Source: Nissolia schottii
Lineage: Eukaryota; Streptophyta; Magnoliopsida; Fabales; Fabaceae
DNA: 64,000 nt
NCBI GenBank assembly: GCA_003254905.1
Contig: QANU01112422.1
Location: 105,618-169,617, forward strand
Direction: 5' to 3'
The notes beneath the pieces were generated by a model. It worked only from the letters and a program-made list of their open reading frames with translations. It ran no database searches and had not been told where the DNA came from. Both the position numbers and the translations under genes were made by a program. The first letter of the stretch is position 1. The number at the start of each line of letters is the position of its first letter. This document shows, in pieces, positions 24,861-37,295 of this stretch.

Positions 24861-27134
24861 CAGTAAAAGTAAGAAGTACTTACCTATAAAACCGAAGCAT
24901 CAAATTATTATAAGGAAAATAGCAATGCTAAATATATGGCTCGAATACTACTACGAAACTATAGAAAATACAATCAGGCAAACGATACTTAAAGTTTGAA
25001 GAAATAAAAATAAAAAAGGTGTATTATTTATACACCGATGCATGGAACTCATCTGCTATTTATAACTTTCTTAATTGTTGTGACTACTGGCGTGACTGTT
25101 TGAGACTACAGGTGCTATCTTTTGGTTAAGAGTGTATTTAGTGAGGTTTTATGTGTTAGATGTGTAGTATTAGCGTTTCTTTGAGGGGCATTTTTTTTGT
25201 TTTTTGTAGTGTTGTGTTTTGATTTTGCTTTGTTTTTGTTTAGTATGTTTTTTAGTTTGTATGGTGGCTTCGATCTTCAACGGACTTTGTTCTTCTTGTC
25301 TTATTAGAGAATTTTGTACATTAATCAACTATCGGGAAAGAAAAGAGTTCTAAAATGGGTTCTTCTAAATAGTGAGCTTTGCATTATTTATAATTGATGT
25401 ATATGTAAAGATTTTGTCATATAGCTTCACTCAAAAATTGTACGATATGTCAATCGCGATCTCAAACTAACTTTGATGGCAATGTTTTCGGTTTTTTTCT
25501 TTGAGTTCGGAAATCGCTGATTAAAAATAATGAGCACCATGTACTGATACATTAATTGAAGATTGGTGATTAAAATTTAAAAATCATTAGTATAGTGAGA
25601 GTTTTAATTACTTAACTGTTATTCTTGGTCTGAAATTATTTGAGTAATTACAAAAAAAAATGTAAAAGTGTGTATGAGTTTAATGTGTAATTTGGTAAGA
25701 AAAAAAAACGTTCATTTGCTTAAAACAACTTACATTTTAATTAGGTCCATCATATTTGTCACTTTAAATAATTCTTTTTGTTCCATTTTATCTTTTATTT
25801 TCACATAGTGGGTGTGTGTGTTTGTGATTCTAAAAGGAGAGGAGTACTTTTTGTTTAGAAAAAAACAAAAGTAAAAGTAATCAATGTTTCTATTTTTTTT
25901 TATACTATTCTCATAAATTTTATATAATTTATAAAAAAAAACAATAAAAACAAAAACACCAACAACAACTTACTCTCCTAAACGAGAGCGTTTTCTTCTT
26001 CATTATATAAGAAGAGAGCCTCTAGTTATATTCCACGGGAAAATAGAAATACCGAAAAAGCATTGTTATACAACAAAACAAAAATTACTCAAATTTGTTA
26101 CAAAAGTATTGGACAAAAACAAAATAGACCGTAGACCACTTGCTTATCAAAAAATTGATAAACATAACTCCTCCAACCATCTATTTTGTGTGCAGGTACG
26201 TAATAGAGTTGTTTTTTCTTTCTTTCTTTCTTTCTTTTTACGTAGGTTATAGAGTTGTTTAAGACCGCAATCAAATGGTTGGAGTTTGTTTAAGAACGGC
26301 AGTGTGATGAAAGTGGAGTGAGGGTTTGAGAGTTGCAACCGGTCATTTTTTTTTTGCGTCTTCAATTCTAATTTTATTATATATATATATATATATATAT
26401 ATCGTTAAACAACTTTTGATTATACAAATAAGTATTTTTATAATTATATCTAAACCCAAAATAATTTTTTTACTTTTGTTTCTACTTTTAAAGGAAATGC
26501 TTTTACCAAACGCACCCACTATTTATTAAACATTTATTATTCCCATAATAATTTTATCCCTCACACAATTCTAATTAGATGTTTAAAATTAAGCATTAAT
26601 TTTAACTATTCTAACCCTTCTATTAAAACTTTAACGTATCAAAAAAAGAAAGGGACCCGAGGGAGTAATAAATTCCTCATATTAATGAGTTTTAATTGAT
26701 GTTGACATATATGTTTTCAGAATCAATATCAAATGAATACATTTACTTAGAAATACTCACCCGAGATTAAATATAAGCCAGCGTGTGAATCTTTTCATAG
26801 GGATATATCTCAATAACCGAGAGGCGGTGAGGTAATGTATCAAAGAAAAAAGGATTCTTCAGATGCGTGAGTTTCTAAGAGCAAAGAAAGCTAGCTGTGC
26901 GCTATAAATTTTTTTGTGGTGCTGGAGAACGGTATGTTAAATAGTAGAGAATAATTGGAATCCACGGTAGGTGTAAAGATTTTTAACACAATCATCCAAT
27001 TAAATTTTATCACATAATTAAAATTAATTGATTGTCTCTCTCACTATGCCAAAAGTCATGTATATAGAGTAATTTGATTGGATAATCCTATAAAAAAAAC
27101 TTTACACTAACAATGAATGACAAGTAATCTCTAA
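24861..27134. other. Lipase intron, AT-rich, microsatellites only
   Basis: No coding domain was seen. It contains a (TTTC)n run at about 26215-26236 and an (AT)n run at 26378-26402. It was searched on the minus strand for the missing lipase exon without success. Confidence 0.4.
26378..26402. repeat. (AT)n microsatellite
   Basis: Twelve uninterrupted AT dinucleotides. Confidence 0.95.
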
Positions 27135-27145
27135 ATATTTTCAAC

Positions 27146-27674
27146 GGTTAAATATGTTTTTAATCCCTTATAAATTTTAAATTGTGTTTTACTCTTCATA
27201 ATTTTTTTTACTAAAAATCATCCCTCATAAATTTTGTTTTGTAAGATTTTAGTCATTATCGTCATGTTAAGCCATTAAATGTTGACTTGACAAATCATTT
27301 GGCCACGTGGCGAAGATGGGAAAAAGGAGCGAGGAGAGAAGTAGGTGAGGGTGCATGAGTGAAGTTGCTCCACAAGTAACAGTGAGAGCGGCGGCTTACG
27401 GAGTTGTGGCAGAGAAGAAGAAGATAGCAAGCATACGCTGAGAACAACACAGGAGTAATTAGAGAAAGAAATGGTTGGGTTAATTGTCTCACGTGCGTAA
27501 CACGTTACCTGTCACATGACCAAGATAACTATCATATCAGCAGCTAATGGCTTAACATGATGGTAGGGACTAAAATTTTACTAAAAAAATTATGAGGGAC
27601 GATTTTTAGAAAGAAAAAACTGAGGAGTAAACACAAAATTCAAAATTTATGATAGACTAAAAACATATTTAACC
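27146..27674. mobile_element. MULE-type MITE, TIR GGTTAAATATG
   Basis: The left end GGTTAAATATGTTTTTAATC and the right end GACTAAAAACATATTTAACC are inverted. The similarity continues more than 100 bases inward (AAAAATCRTCCCTCATAA, GTTAAGCCATTA). ATATTTTCAA occurs at 27135-27144 and 27675-27684, a 9-10 base target duplication (one extra C at the left). The interior has no transposase. A related remnant lies near 31100-31216. Confidence 0.8.
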
Positions 27675-27694
27675 ATATTTTCAATATCAAAAAT

Positions 27695-27835
27695 GTTTTT
27701 TGAACACCAAACATTGTGTAGACACTGGTCTCTCACACACATCATACGGTGATGTCAGTGTGGACCCTGTGTGTGAGAGAAAGACCAAACATGGTGTTTA
27801 CACCATGCTTAGTGTCGAAATAGCACCACATTTTC
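27695..27835. repeat. Inverted repeat around GTCTCTCACACAC
   Basis: Arms such as AACACCAAACATTGTGT...GGTCTCTCACACAC pair with GTGTGTGAGAGAAAGACC...GGTGTTTACACC. This is a possible small foldback element. Confidence 0.5.
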
Positions 27836-28527
27836 AATAATTCTATTTTCATACTAAAATACATTAACACCCTAAATACCATGACATTGACATTTAGTGA
27901 AGACCACAATATACAATAAAAAATTCAATATCTCTTCATCAAATCACACACTTTTCTTGTTCTCCACCTCTAAAACACGCGAACATTAACATAATAGAAA
28001 TAAATATCAACGTAATATTCATAGATATAAACATAAAAAAATGTATTAACAATTTTTTTAAAGAAAAGTTTATTTTATAAACGTTGATATACATTTATGA
28101 TGTGTTGATACCAATGGCTATTACGTTCATGCATATTTTTATTGTGTTGATACTCAAGTGGTGAATGAGCTTGATGTGGAAGAGAGAAAAAGGCATCACA
28201 TTGGTGTTGATACATATATCTATTATGGTTATGCATGTTTTTGTTATATTGATGTTTGGTTCTATTATGTTGGTATGTACGTAAGAGTGAGAGCCAGAGC
28301 CAAGAAGAGAGAGTCTATTCTCTGACAGGAGACAATCCTATGATGAAGAGAGAGTGTGATTTGATGGAAAAAGAATGTGTTCTAAAAACTGAAAAATAAT
28401 TACGTTGATGTTTTCTTAATTTGTGCTGATATTACTTGCACCTGCGTCGATGTCATATGCACACGTGTCGATGCCGGTTGTATCACAATTTTATCATTTT
28501 CTTCCCCGCATATACTATATATATATA

Positions 28528-28783
28528 TGTTAAAGATCGTGGGTGAAGGGAGACTGTGACACACTAGACAAAAGAGAAATCAAGGAAATAAGGATTGTAT
28601 TATGTAGTGTATTTCTCAAACGTGCTCATAAAATACAAAAGATAATATACATATTTATAGGCTAAAAATAACATAAAAATAAACTTAACAAATAAGATAA
28701 GTATCTTAACCGATAAAATAAATAAATATCTTAATAGATAAATTTAAGATAAAATAAAATATAATAATATCTTAATTTATTCT

Positions 28784-28788
<5 letters not shown>
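28528..28788 (-). mobile_element. Possible solo copia LTR
   Basis: It runs from TGTTAAAGATC to TTCTCAATA. Read on the minus strand it starts TATTGAGAATAA (one base from the usual TGTTGAGAAT) and ends ATCTTTAACA, and it has TATAAATATG in the middle. ATATA flanks both sides, but the surrounding AT repeats make that weak evidence for a target duplication. Confidence 0.45.

Positions 28789-28829
<41 letters not shown>
28788..28829. repeat. (AT)n microsatellite
   Basis: About twenty AT units. Confidence 0.95.
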
Positions 28830-28833
<4 letters not shown>

Positions 28834-29067
28834 GCATTTGAACATATTTAGTATCTAAATAACACCACTCAAATATTTTATAGACAATGCAATAAATAAA
28901 CAACATTAATTCACTAATAAGTAATGAGCTACTCAAATGTTGTTCATTGTGTAACTCACAACATAGCCGGCATGCTTACAAGAATTTCTCTCAAAGCACA
29001 TTAGCAAGCATAAAGTGAAAACTTGAGAACCATGAATCGATGCGAAAGGGAGAAAGAAAGAACTCAC

Positions 29068-29386
29068 CCCTGAGAAAGTTAAGCGCGATCCCGAACACGC
29101 CGCCGTTGAGGGAAACCAAGTTGATCCAAAGCTCAACGCAGGTCCCAAAGAATGCCAATGGCTTGGCCACGAGATGCAAGAGCTTCAGGGCCAACACGGA
29201 GATGAATATGAGCCATCGGTGGCCGAAGCTCATCTCTTCCAACTCACCCTCTGCATGGCTCTCCACAAACCTCCTCCTTCCCATGTTTCGCGAAAACAAG
29301 ACGCGAACGAGGTCGAAGAAGTGCGCGTCTTCGTGCCTCAGCAACATGTAACTCTCCGCGAAGCTCTTGTCGCAGTCAGATGCCAT
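29068..29386 (-). CDS. OBL1-like lipase, first coding exon
   Basis: The minus-strand ATG at 29386 opens 106 codons plus one base, ending at a good GTGAGT donor (29067). The peptide starts MASDCDKSFAESYMLL and contains the family's FFDLVRVLFSRNMGRRRFVE motif. It then has a hydrophobic stretch (about residues 58-92, WLIFISVLALKLLHLVAK...), the N-terminal lipid-droplet/membrane-associated region of OBL-type lipases. It ends GIALNFLR-G, where relatives continue with GKVVIP-like sequence. Phase is 1 out, while the next recognised exon (14671) enters at phase 0, so at least one exon of suitable phase must be missing. A TATA box lies about 110 bases upstream. It belongs with 12952-14671 by strand, order and family, but the join is an inference. 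Confidence 0.8.
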
Positions 29387-29495
29387 ATATGTCGTCTAAC
29401 AATGGACCAAGAAAAAAATGTGTTCAAAGTGCAAGCTGATGAAGGGTTATGTGCTTCTTGGGAGCTTGATTATTGATTGGAAAACCGTCCTCGGT

Positions 29496-29510
29496 TTTAT
29501 ATTTATATAG
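29496..29510 (-). promoter_or_regulatory. TATA box of the lipase gene
   Basis: On the minus strand this reads CTATATAAATATAAA, about 110 bases before the ATG at 29386. It would place transcription start near 29470 with a leader of about 80-90 nt. Confidence 0.6.
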
Positions 29511-29665
29511 AGCCGTGTGGTACGAAAGATCTACCAGGTCTTAACATTCAATACTCACACTGACAAAAATAATGGATTCACTGTAGAGAGAGAAAATTAG
29601 TACGGTGAGCATTATACTTTTACCAAAAGTTCAAATAAGAATGAGTTTTACAGTTAGAAATAAAT

Positions 29666-30028
29666 TAAGGTTGTCAAAATGGGTCCGGTCCGTTTATCCG
29701 GTTAAATGGACGGACTTTACATGCAAAAAATAGGCCCCTGAAAATTTGAAAAAAAAATTGGATCAGCCCGTTTAAGCCCGCGGACCGGCCCGTGAGCCCA
29801 TGAAATTTTTAAAAAAAATTTAAATTTTTGTTTTTTGATTTTTTTTTTATTTTTTAAATTTTTTTTAAAAAATAAACGGGCTAGCGGGCGGCTCGTTTAG
29901 ACCCGCAGACCAACCATAAACGAGTCGAACTCTAAAAATATACATATTTTTTATCCGGCCCATTTAGGCCCGTGAGCCTAAACGGACCGGGCCTAAACGG
30001 GGTGGCCCCGCCCGTTTTGACAGCCATA
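29666..30028. mobile_element. hAT-type MITE with GGYTGTCAAAAYGGG termini
   Basis: It begins TAAGGTTGTCAAAATGGG and its reverse-complemented right end begins TATGGCTGTCAAAACGGG. AAATAAAT precedes it and AAATAAAC follows it, an 8-bp target duplication with one mismatch. It is enriched in CCGTTTA/GGCCCG blocks, as in the widespread plant MITEs of this type. Non-coding. Confidence 0.75.
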
Positions 30029-32039
30029 AAATAAACTCTATTAATTTATTATGTATGGAGTATAAGATTATTTTAATTTTTTTTAATGTGATTCACGTAA
30101 CTAATAGTGGTACTAACCCTAATTAAAGGGAATTAAGATGATGACAATTAATTCTATAAAAGATGATAGAGTCAGTGGGGGTATTTTGGTAAAACCGACC
30201 CTCCCCTCTCCCTTATAAATAAGATGGCAGTTACTCAAGGAAAAACAAGGGTTCAAGGATTCCAAAAAATTCAGAAATCATTAGGGTTTGAAATCTGCCA
30301 TAGAAAACGTTATTCTCACCATCAGAAGCGGTTAAAATGATCAAAGGAAGAGAGGAGAAAAAATCCATTAATACGATTCAATCACGATATGGATCTGAGT
30401 ATATATTTCTATTCTTAACATCGTTTACAGTATGATAATCATAAATTTCAAGATCGTTATTTTTATGAATTAGTTAATGAAAAATCACAACTTACATGGA
30501 GTTAATAACACACTCCCTGTATATATATTCTCTATGACTAACATATTATTCGCTCTAAAGTGGATATTTGCTTAACTAACGTATATTATCATTCACTGTA
30601 AAGACGATAACTTTAACCGTCCACATGTAATAACCATGTTTATTGAGAAATCCCAGTTGTCTGAATTTCCAGTATCCTTTTGGAAAACTAAATCATTCAA
30701 ACGATATTACTCGCACGCATTAAATAAATAATTTAATTTTAAAAATTAATAAAAATAATAAAATTAATGGATGACAATGTGCATAGACTATGCATTAAAT
30801 GTGCTCTATAAACACATAAAAATTTCTCCTACTACTCTCCATCCAAATTCGGGCATGCTATGATATTTTGCCCAATACAATGAATGCTTTGAAAAGAATT
30901 ATACAATGAATGCAATTTATTTTCATTAAATAGAATAAATGGGTTTGGTTAGAGTGCAAGACTCTTTGTTTCTCGAGATACTCTGGTACCTATGATTTAT
31001 TCCTCTCAATCTTTTTCCTTATGCCATTACTTCTTTCATCCATTATCAAGCATTATTTGTCAGGTTTTGCTAACTAGACTAAAACCTTACCAAAATAAAT
31101 TTATGAGAGATTATTTTTAGCAAAAGTATTTATAAAGGGTAAAACACAAAATTTAAAATTTATGAAAGATTAAAAAAATAAATTTATGAGAAATTAAAAA
31201 CATATTTAACCATTTTTTGTTGAAGAATTAATATAAACACTAATAAAAAGTTTAAAGATCAATTAGGTCATTCCCCTTTTATTTTTTTTCCCTTCAATGA
31301 AATTAAGATATAATGGAATAGATTGAGTAAACAATTTTGAAATCTTCATATTCCATCATTTTCTGCTATATTTGCACCCAAAAAAATATTCCAATATCAT
31401 TCCATTTCCATCCATCGCATTTTATTATACTCCACTAAGCATAAAATATCTAAACATGGCCTTAATGTTGTTATTCTTAATAATTTCAATGATAAATATT
31501 CAAAGAAATAATTTTAACATTGTAGTTTTTTTTTACAAGATTTAGATCAGGCAATGCGCACGAAAATAACATTAATTGAAACCTAAGAAGCACTGACACC
31601 AACACAAGATACAAACACGGTATATATAGGTATATAATTAAATATTTATAATAATGTCTTAATATTTTCATTCATATCAAACTACTAATGTTTAATATTT
31701 TTCAAACCCCTTTTAAAATATATCAAACATTCAATATATTGTCATGTGTCAATACTTGCTAATTTTTTAAGGGTCCATATTATTATAATTTATTTAGTAT
31801 TTAAAATATTTTTTACTCGAACATGGCATGGACACGGCTCAAAAACACTTCTGGATATAGCTTGGATACACTCGGACATAACTAATTATGATTTTTTTTT
31901 TATTTGGGTACTTTCAGACACATGCAACATGTGTGTCGATCAAATGTTTTGGTGTGTTGATGTTCGCAATGTGTCAAACACGAGGACATAATAGTCACAT
32001 GAAGTGTCTGTGCTTCCTAGATTGAAACAAATATATATT
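30029..32039. other. Intergenic AT-rich DNA between lipase and ZEP
   Basis: No gene was recognised. 31090-31216 is a decayed piece related to the MITE at 27146-27674 (AAACATATTTAACC end). Short plus-strand frames are chance. Confidence 0.4.
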
Positions 32040-32328
32040 TTCTTTCTTATTAAAAAAAGAAATGTGTGATATTATTTAGTTCAATTTGTAGATGCTATAT
32101 CAATACTACGCACCGGAAGGAAAATGTTATTTATTTATTAATAGAAAAAGCATTTTTTAATGCATTGAAACCATATAGATATAAGGTATTCAAATAACTT
32201 TTTCTTTCTGTATGCAACTTTGTGCTTACTCTTGTTCGCACTTAGTTTTGAATATGTTTGACTTTTTAGTAAACTATGGTATTAATAAACAGATATCCTA
32301 GGTGAACAATAAAACTTAACAACAAATT
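32040..32328. repeat. Left arm of a 288-bp inverted duplication
   Basis: It aligns as a reverse complement, at roughly 93-95 percent by eye, with 35898-36187. It runs from TTCTTTCTTATTAAAAAA to ACAATAAAACTTAACAACAAAT. Confidence 0.85.
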
Positions 32329-33003
32329 TATCTGATACTGATATACTCCAATGAAAATAGTTTAAATACATAACATGAATCACATGATCATAATAACATA
32401 ATTATTTATCTGATACTAATAGCATAACATGACTCACTATTATTAACTGTTTTATCTTGAAAAAATAAAGTAGACTAAGATCCCAAGTCTTGTCTTACCT
32501 AGAACCTTTCCTTAAGAAAAATCTTCTCCCACCAGAATCTTTTCTTAGCCATAACATTTTGTTAAAAGTTTCTACTAAGCCTAACCAACAATTTTAAGCA
32601 TGTAAATATCCATATCACTTAATACTAATCATACACTCTCAACATAACTTTATTTAATGCAATAAAATAGGTGGTTCCGTGTAGTTCTAAAATGTTCATA
32701 GCTTTCTAAAATAGTTTCATAAATACCAACTTCATAAAATTGTTGAATGTTGGGATTTTTTTAAAATTGAACAATATATTTATGTTTTATGACAGATTTA
32801 AGGTTTAAAAACTCAAAATGTTGTGACTAATTTGATCACAACTGTGATTAATTTTGTTGCTGAATGTTTGATAGGATTTGTGATTGATACTATTTGTAAT
32901 ATATATATATATCTTATGTATGACTGATTTTTCAGCTTATTTTATGACTAAAATAGCGACCAATTTTTTTTATTTTTATCTAAAGTTGAGAAAAGTATCA
33001 ATA

Positions 33004-33936
33004 TTATGTCTTGGGTTAATTAAGTTTTTCATCCCTGTAATTTGGGAAAGTTTGGTTTTGGTCCCTCTGTGTAACTTTTAGTCCCTGTAAAATTTAAAAA
33101 TTTGGTTTTAGTCCTTGGGGTGGGGTGAGGGTTAACTGGGCTGACGTGGCGCTGACGCGGCGCTGACGCGGCGCGCCACGTGGCACAACCCAAAACCCAA
33201 CCCAAACCCGACCCGAAATTAATTTAAAAATTAAAAAAAAAANNNNNNNNNNNNNNNNNNNNNNNNNNNNNNNNNNNNNNNNNNNNNNNNNNNNNNNNNN
33301 NNNNNNNNNNNNNNNNNNNNNNNNNNNNNNNNNNNNNNNNNNNNNNNNNNNNNNNNNNNNNNNNNNNNNNNNNNNNNNNNNNNNNNNNNNNNNNNNNNNN
33401 NNNNNNNNNNNNNNNNNNNNNNNNNNNNNNNNNNNNNNNNNNNNNNNNNNNNNNNNNNNNNNNNNNNNNNNNNNNNNNNNNNNNNNNNNNNNNNNNNNNN
33501 NNNNNNNNNNNNNNNNNNNNNNNNNNNNNNNNNNNNNNNNNNNNNNNNNNNNNNNNNNNNNNNNNNNNNNNNNNNNNNNNNNNNNNNNNNNNNNNNNNNN
33601 NNNNNNNNNNNNNNNNNNNNNNNNNNNNNNNNNNNNNNNNNNNNNNNNNNNNNNNNNNNNNNNNNNNNNNNNNNNNNNNNNNNNNTTTTTTTTTTAATTT
33701 TTAAATTAATTTCGGGTCGGGTCGGGTCGGGTTTGGGTTGGGTTTTGGGGTTATGCCACGTGGCATCCCACGTGGCGCGCCGCGTCAGCGCCACGTCAGC
33801 CCAGTCAACCCTCACCCCACCCCAGAGACTAAAACCAAATTTTTAAATTTTACAGGGACTAAAAGTTACACAGAGGGACCAAAACCAAACTTCTCCAAAT
33901 TACAGGGATGAAAAACTTAATTAACCCTTATGTCTT
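33004..33936. mobile_element. MULE-type foldback element with 9-bp TSD
   Basis: The element body is 33013-33927. It starts GGGTTAATTAAGTTTTTCAT and ends with its inverse, and the inverted arms are at least 230 bases each (33013-33242 and 33686-33927), including CACGTGGC and GACCCGAAATTAATTT blocks. TTATGTCTT stands at 33004-33012 and 33928-33936, a perfect 9-bp target duplication, as expected for Mutator-like transposition. The gap sits exactly between the arms. Confidence 0.85.
33243..33685. other. Assembly gap (443 N) in the loop of the foldback element
   Basis: Unknown bases between AAAAAAAAAA and TTTTTTTTTT at the centre of the hairpin. Confidence 1.
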
Positions 33937-34269
33937 TTTTTTTTTGGTTTATGACCGTTTTTCTAACCGAATTTGTAATAAGAATTGTGATTGATTTTTA
34001 TATCTGAAGTTAAGCGAAAGACCAATTTTATTTCCTTTTTAGTGACCGAATTTGTATTGAATTTACAGTCACAAATATTTGGTTGATTTTATTGGTTAGA
34101 AAATAATTTCCAACCATTGAAATTATGATCAACACAAATCCTATATGTGACTGATTTTTGCATATTTTATGATTGATTTGGCGGTCAGAAATTGTGCTAA
34201 TGACCGTTGTAGCAATGTCCTGAGGTTGGGTTATCCCTTTCCTACACTCCAACCATTCCTAAGGTGTCA

Positions 34270-34470
34270 CTAACCATTCCTAAGAAAAGCCTATATACAT
34301 CAATATTGATTCTGAGAATTCTGTCATGAAGCTTGCTAACTTCAAGCTACCTCTCTCCTTTCCTAATTGAGCAAGAATAACATTCAAATCACCCATTATC
34401 AAATAAATATATCCTACAATACTCATACGATCAACCAGTTTCTGGTATTCGGACTTGCTCATCACTATTC
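34270..34470 (-). pseudogene. LINE endonuclease fragment
   Basis: The minus-strand frame reads YIYLIMGDLNVILAQLGKE, similar to the GDFN(V/C)I motif of LINE endonucleases, then FMTEFSE. It is short and isolated. Identification rests on this motif alone. Confidence 0.5.
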
Positions 34471-34695
34471 AGGTAAACAAAAAATACATCCCATACTTTT
34501 TTTTTTTTTTTAATTTCTAGGCTCTTTTATCTCGATCCACACATAGAAGGGATGAGTCTTTTCCCTGGGCCATTAGTTGTCCTGTATCTTTCTAGCTAAT
34601 GTCTAGGCCTCCAACTATTCCCACCAGATTAACAAAGCACATTTGGAACTCCAAAGCTACGAAGTATTTGGTTGAACGTATTCTTGAGGATTTTG

Positions 34696-34989
34696 TAATG
34701 AGTCTAAATAGCTATAGGCCCAAATAAGCCAATTAGTCCAATTGGTGGAATTTAACTTTTATAAATAGCAGTGAAGGCATCAATAAGAGGCATGAAAAAT
34801 TATGATGTCAAGTCTCTTTTTTCTCTCTCTCTAGGATTTCTCTCCCTCTCATCTAATTATCTTCTTCTCTATACCAATTACACACTTGTAATTGTTATCC
34901 AAATATATAGAAAAATATACAAAAAGAGTTACATATTCTCAATTATCATACATCGTCATACCCATACCCATATCTAATTATACATGTTA
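34696..34989 (+). mobile_element. Probable 5' LTR plus primer-binding region
   Basis: It starts TGTAATGAG, ends TACATGTTACA, and has TATAAATAG (about 34760) in promoter position. Immediately after it comes ATGGTGCTTTCAT, like the TTGGTGCTTTCATTG start of many dicot gypsy elements. A degenerate gag-like frame follows (about 35080-35340: VFDGEN-type text in one frame). No second LTR was seen. Confidence 0.5.
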
Positions 34990-35897
34990 CAATGGTGCTT
35001 TCATAGCCCACTATGTCGGCGGTTACGGCTTCCCATGGTGGTTCATAGAGTTCAAGCTATATCCCATTGTATGCTGACCTTCCGGTGTTTGATGGCGAGA
35101 ACAACCGTTGGTGGATCCTTTGTGCGTGGAAGTTTTGGAATGCCAAGGGAATGCCAGAGTTGCAAAGGTTGAAGACGGATTGACCAGTAGCTCAAACATG
35201 GTTCAAGTTGTGGTGGCAGCGCAATCCGACAGCAGAGTGACTAACCTTTGGAGTAGCATTTCTTCATCGCTACCAACCAAATTTCAGTCTCATTCTGCCA
35301 GAGATTTCGCAGAAGAAAGTTTTAGAGTGGGAAATTGAGTGGGAAGAGACAATGATAAATCTGAGATCAAAATTACAGAGCAAATCAACAAATTAAGCAA
35401 AAGCGGACCCAGAAAGTCTAGCAGAATGTGCAAACAAACATCTAAAAAATTAAGACACCAACATCTTAAAACAAATAAACCAATAATTGTGAACACATAA
35501 ATCAATAACTAAACTAGTAACAAACTAACATCAACTTCAAACATACACACCAGTAAATATGCAGAACCAAACAAGCATCATAAAACAGAGAAACCAACTT
35601 CCTAAGAATGACAAACCTACGTAAAAAATAGAGACCAACAACCTATTAGATGCAAAAGCAAAAGAGGAGAAGAAGAAGTGATGGAGGACAAGCTGCCGAC
35701 GATGAGGAGCTGACACAATGGAACACATGTTATGGAGGTCTGTGAGTGAGAGATCGAGAAAGTGAGAGTGAGACAAGAGAAAGAGAGTGACACAAGAGAG
35801 AAAGAGACAAATATTTTTTAATTTCTGGTGAGTTCCACACAAATACAATACAATACACTAATTTTGTCCTATTCTTCCCCGAAATACATTGTCTCGT

Positions 35898-36187
35898 ATT
35901 TGTTGCTAAGTTTTATTGTTCACCTAGAATATCTGTTTATTAATACTATAATTTACTAAAAAATCAAACGTATTCAAAACCAAGTGCCAACAAGAGTAAG
36001 CAGTAAGTTGCATACAGAAAGAAAAAGTTATTTGAATACCTTACATCTATATGGTTTCATTGCATTAAAAAATGCTTTTTCTATTAATAAATAAATAACA
36101 TTTTCCTTCCAGTGCGTGGTATTGATATAGCATCTACAAATTGAACTAAATAATATCACACATTTCTCTTTTTTAATAAGAAAGAAA
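35898..36187. repeat. Right arm of the 288-bp inverted duplication
   Basis: Reverse complement of 32040-32328. The pair encloses the MULE element and the LTR fragment, about 3.6 kb. Confidence 0.85.
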
Positions 36188-37295
36188 TAAAACCTAATAT
36201 TATTATTTCATTTTATCAATTTTTTTTCTTCCCGTACCGCCAACACTCAAATATATCGATATCCAAGAGAGAGAGAATAGAAAACCAACTCACTTGACAG
36301 ATGTCCTTATCCTTATAGGCAAATAGCACAAACCAATCAAATTTGATATTTTGATCTCGCGGTGGGTTTAATCCTGGTTCATATTATCCTTACGTGGGCA
36401 AAATTATAACATAGAACCACCAATGAAATGTGGGTCAATGCCACACCACAAGTAACATACGAAGATGTGTTTGTCACAGTCACCCAGCGCTAGCGGCCAC
36501 TGAGTTCAACCTCTTGGGGAAAATACTTTTATGCACCTGGAGAGAGTGATTTATCTTCCTTCCGATGAATAATAACCACAAGCACATAAGAAATAGAAAG
36601 AGATAATATGATTAAATGAAAATTAAACTAGTGATTAAAAAAGCTAGTGGAGAGGAAATGCTTTTCTCATTTTCCTCACAGGAGGATGATAGAAGCTCTC
36701 CACCCTCTTGTTCGTTATTGACCTTGAAGTAGATGCATATTTTGCAGGAATATTCAGATTTTCATGTAATAAAGAAAAAAAGTATCGTGCCAATTTTATA
36801 TTTTCTATATTATTATTGTATTTTTTATTTTTAATATAATAATGAATATATTAAGTCATAATTAATACCTGACCTTATTTTTTCTCCCCTTTTTCTGAAG
36901 CCATATAAAAAGAAGTATATGTATATCCTATATTTATATACACAAAGTTTATATTTTAATGTTTATAATGTTTGTGCACTTAATTAAATATAATTGAGAA
37001 TATCATTTATAAATTTGTAATATTTATAAAATCATAAAAATAAAATTTGTGTATTGTTAATGGAGTATGTACGAGTGTATATTTTTCCATCCGGTGCGGA
37101 TATTTGTATTCTGCGTCTGTAAACCACCAATTCCTTAGAAACATAAATTAGTTTCACAAAAGAAACAAAGAAGGATTATTGGTAGTGCCATGCATTGACG
37201 AATGACGAAACCAACTCTCTGAGTTTTTGAGTTCTGAGTCCTTGAGCCACACAAGGCACAGTCATCGTTAAGCTTTCTTCTGCTGCAAACCAACC
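36188..37295 (+). promoter_or_regulatory. ZEP upstream region
   Basis: This is 1.1 kb before the ZEP start codon. It contains TACGTGGGC near 36393 (an ACGTG core, as in ABRE and light-response elements) and a less AT-rich leader at 37190-37295 that is probably 5' UTR. No convincing TATA box was chosen. Confidence 0.35.

Noticed and set aside
29040..29476. Plus-strand frames of 100-103 codons
   Set aside because: Antisense to lipase exon 1, where the minus-strand frame has the family motif and a splice donor.
34984..35338. Host gene near the ZEP promoter
   Set aside because: The frames follow an LTR and primer-like site and look like a degenerate gag; they change frame and end in low-complexity sequence.
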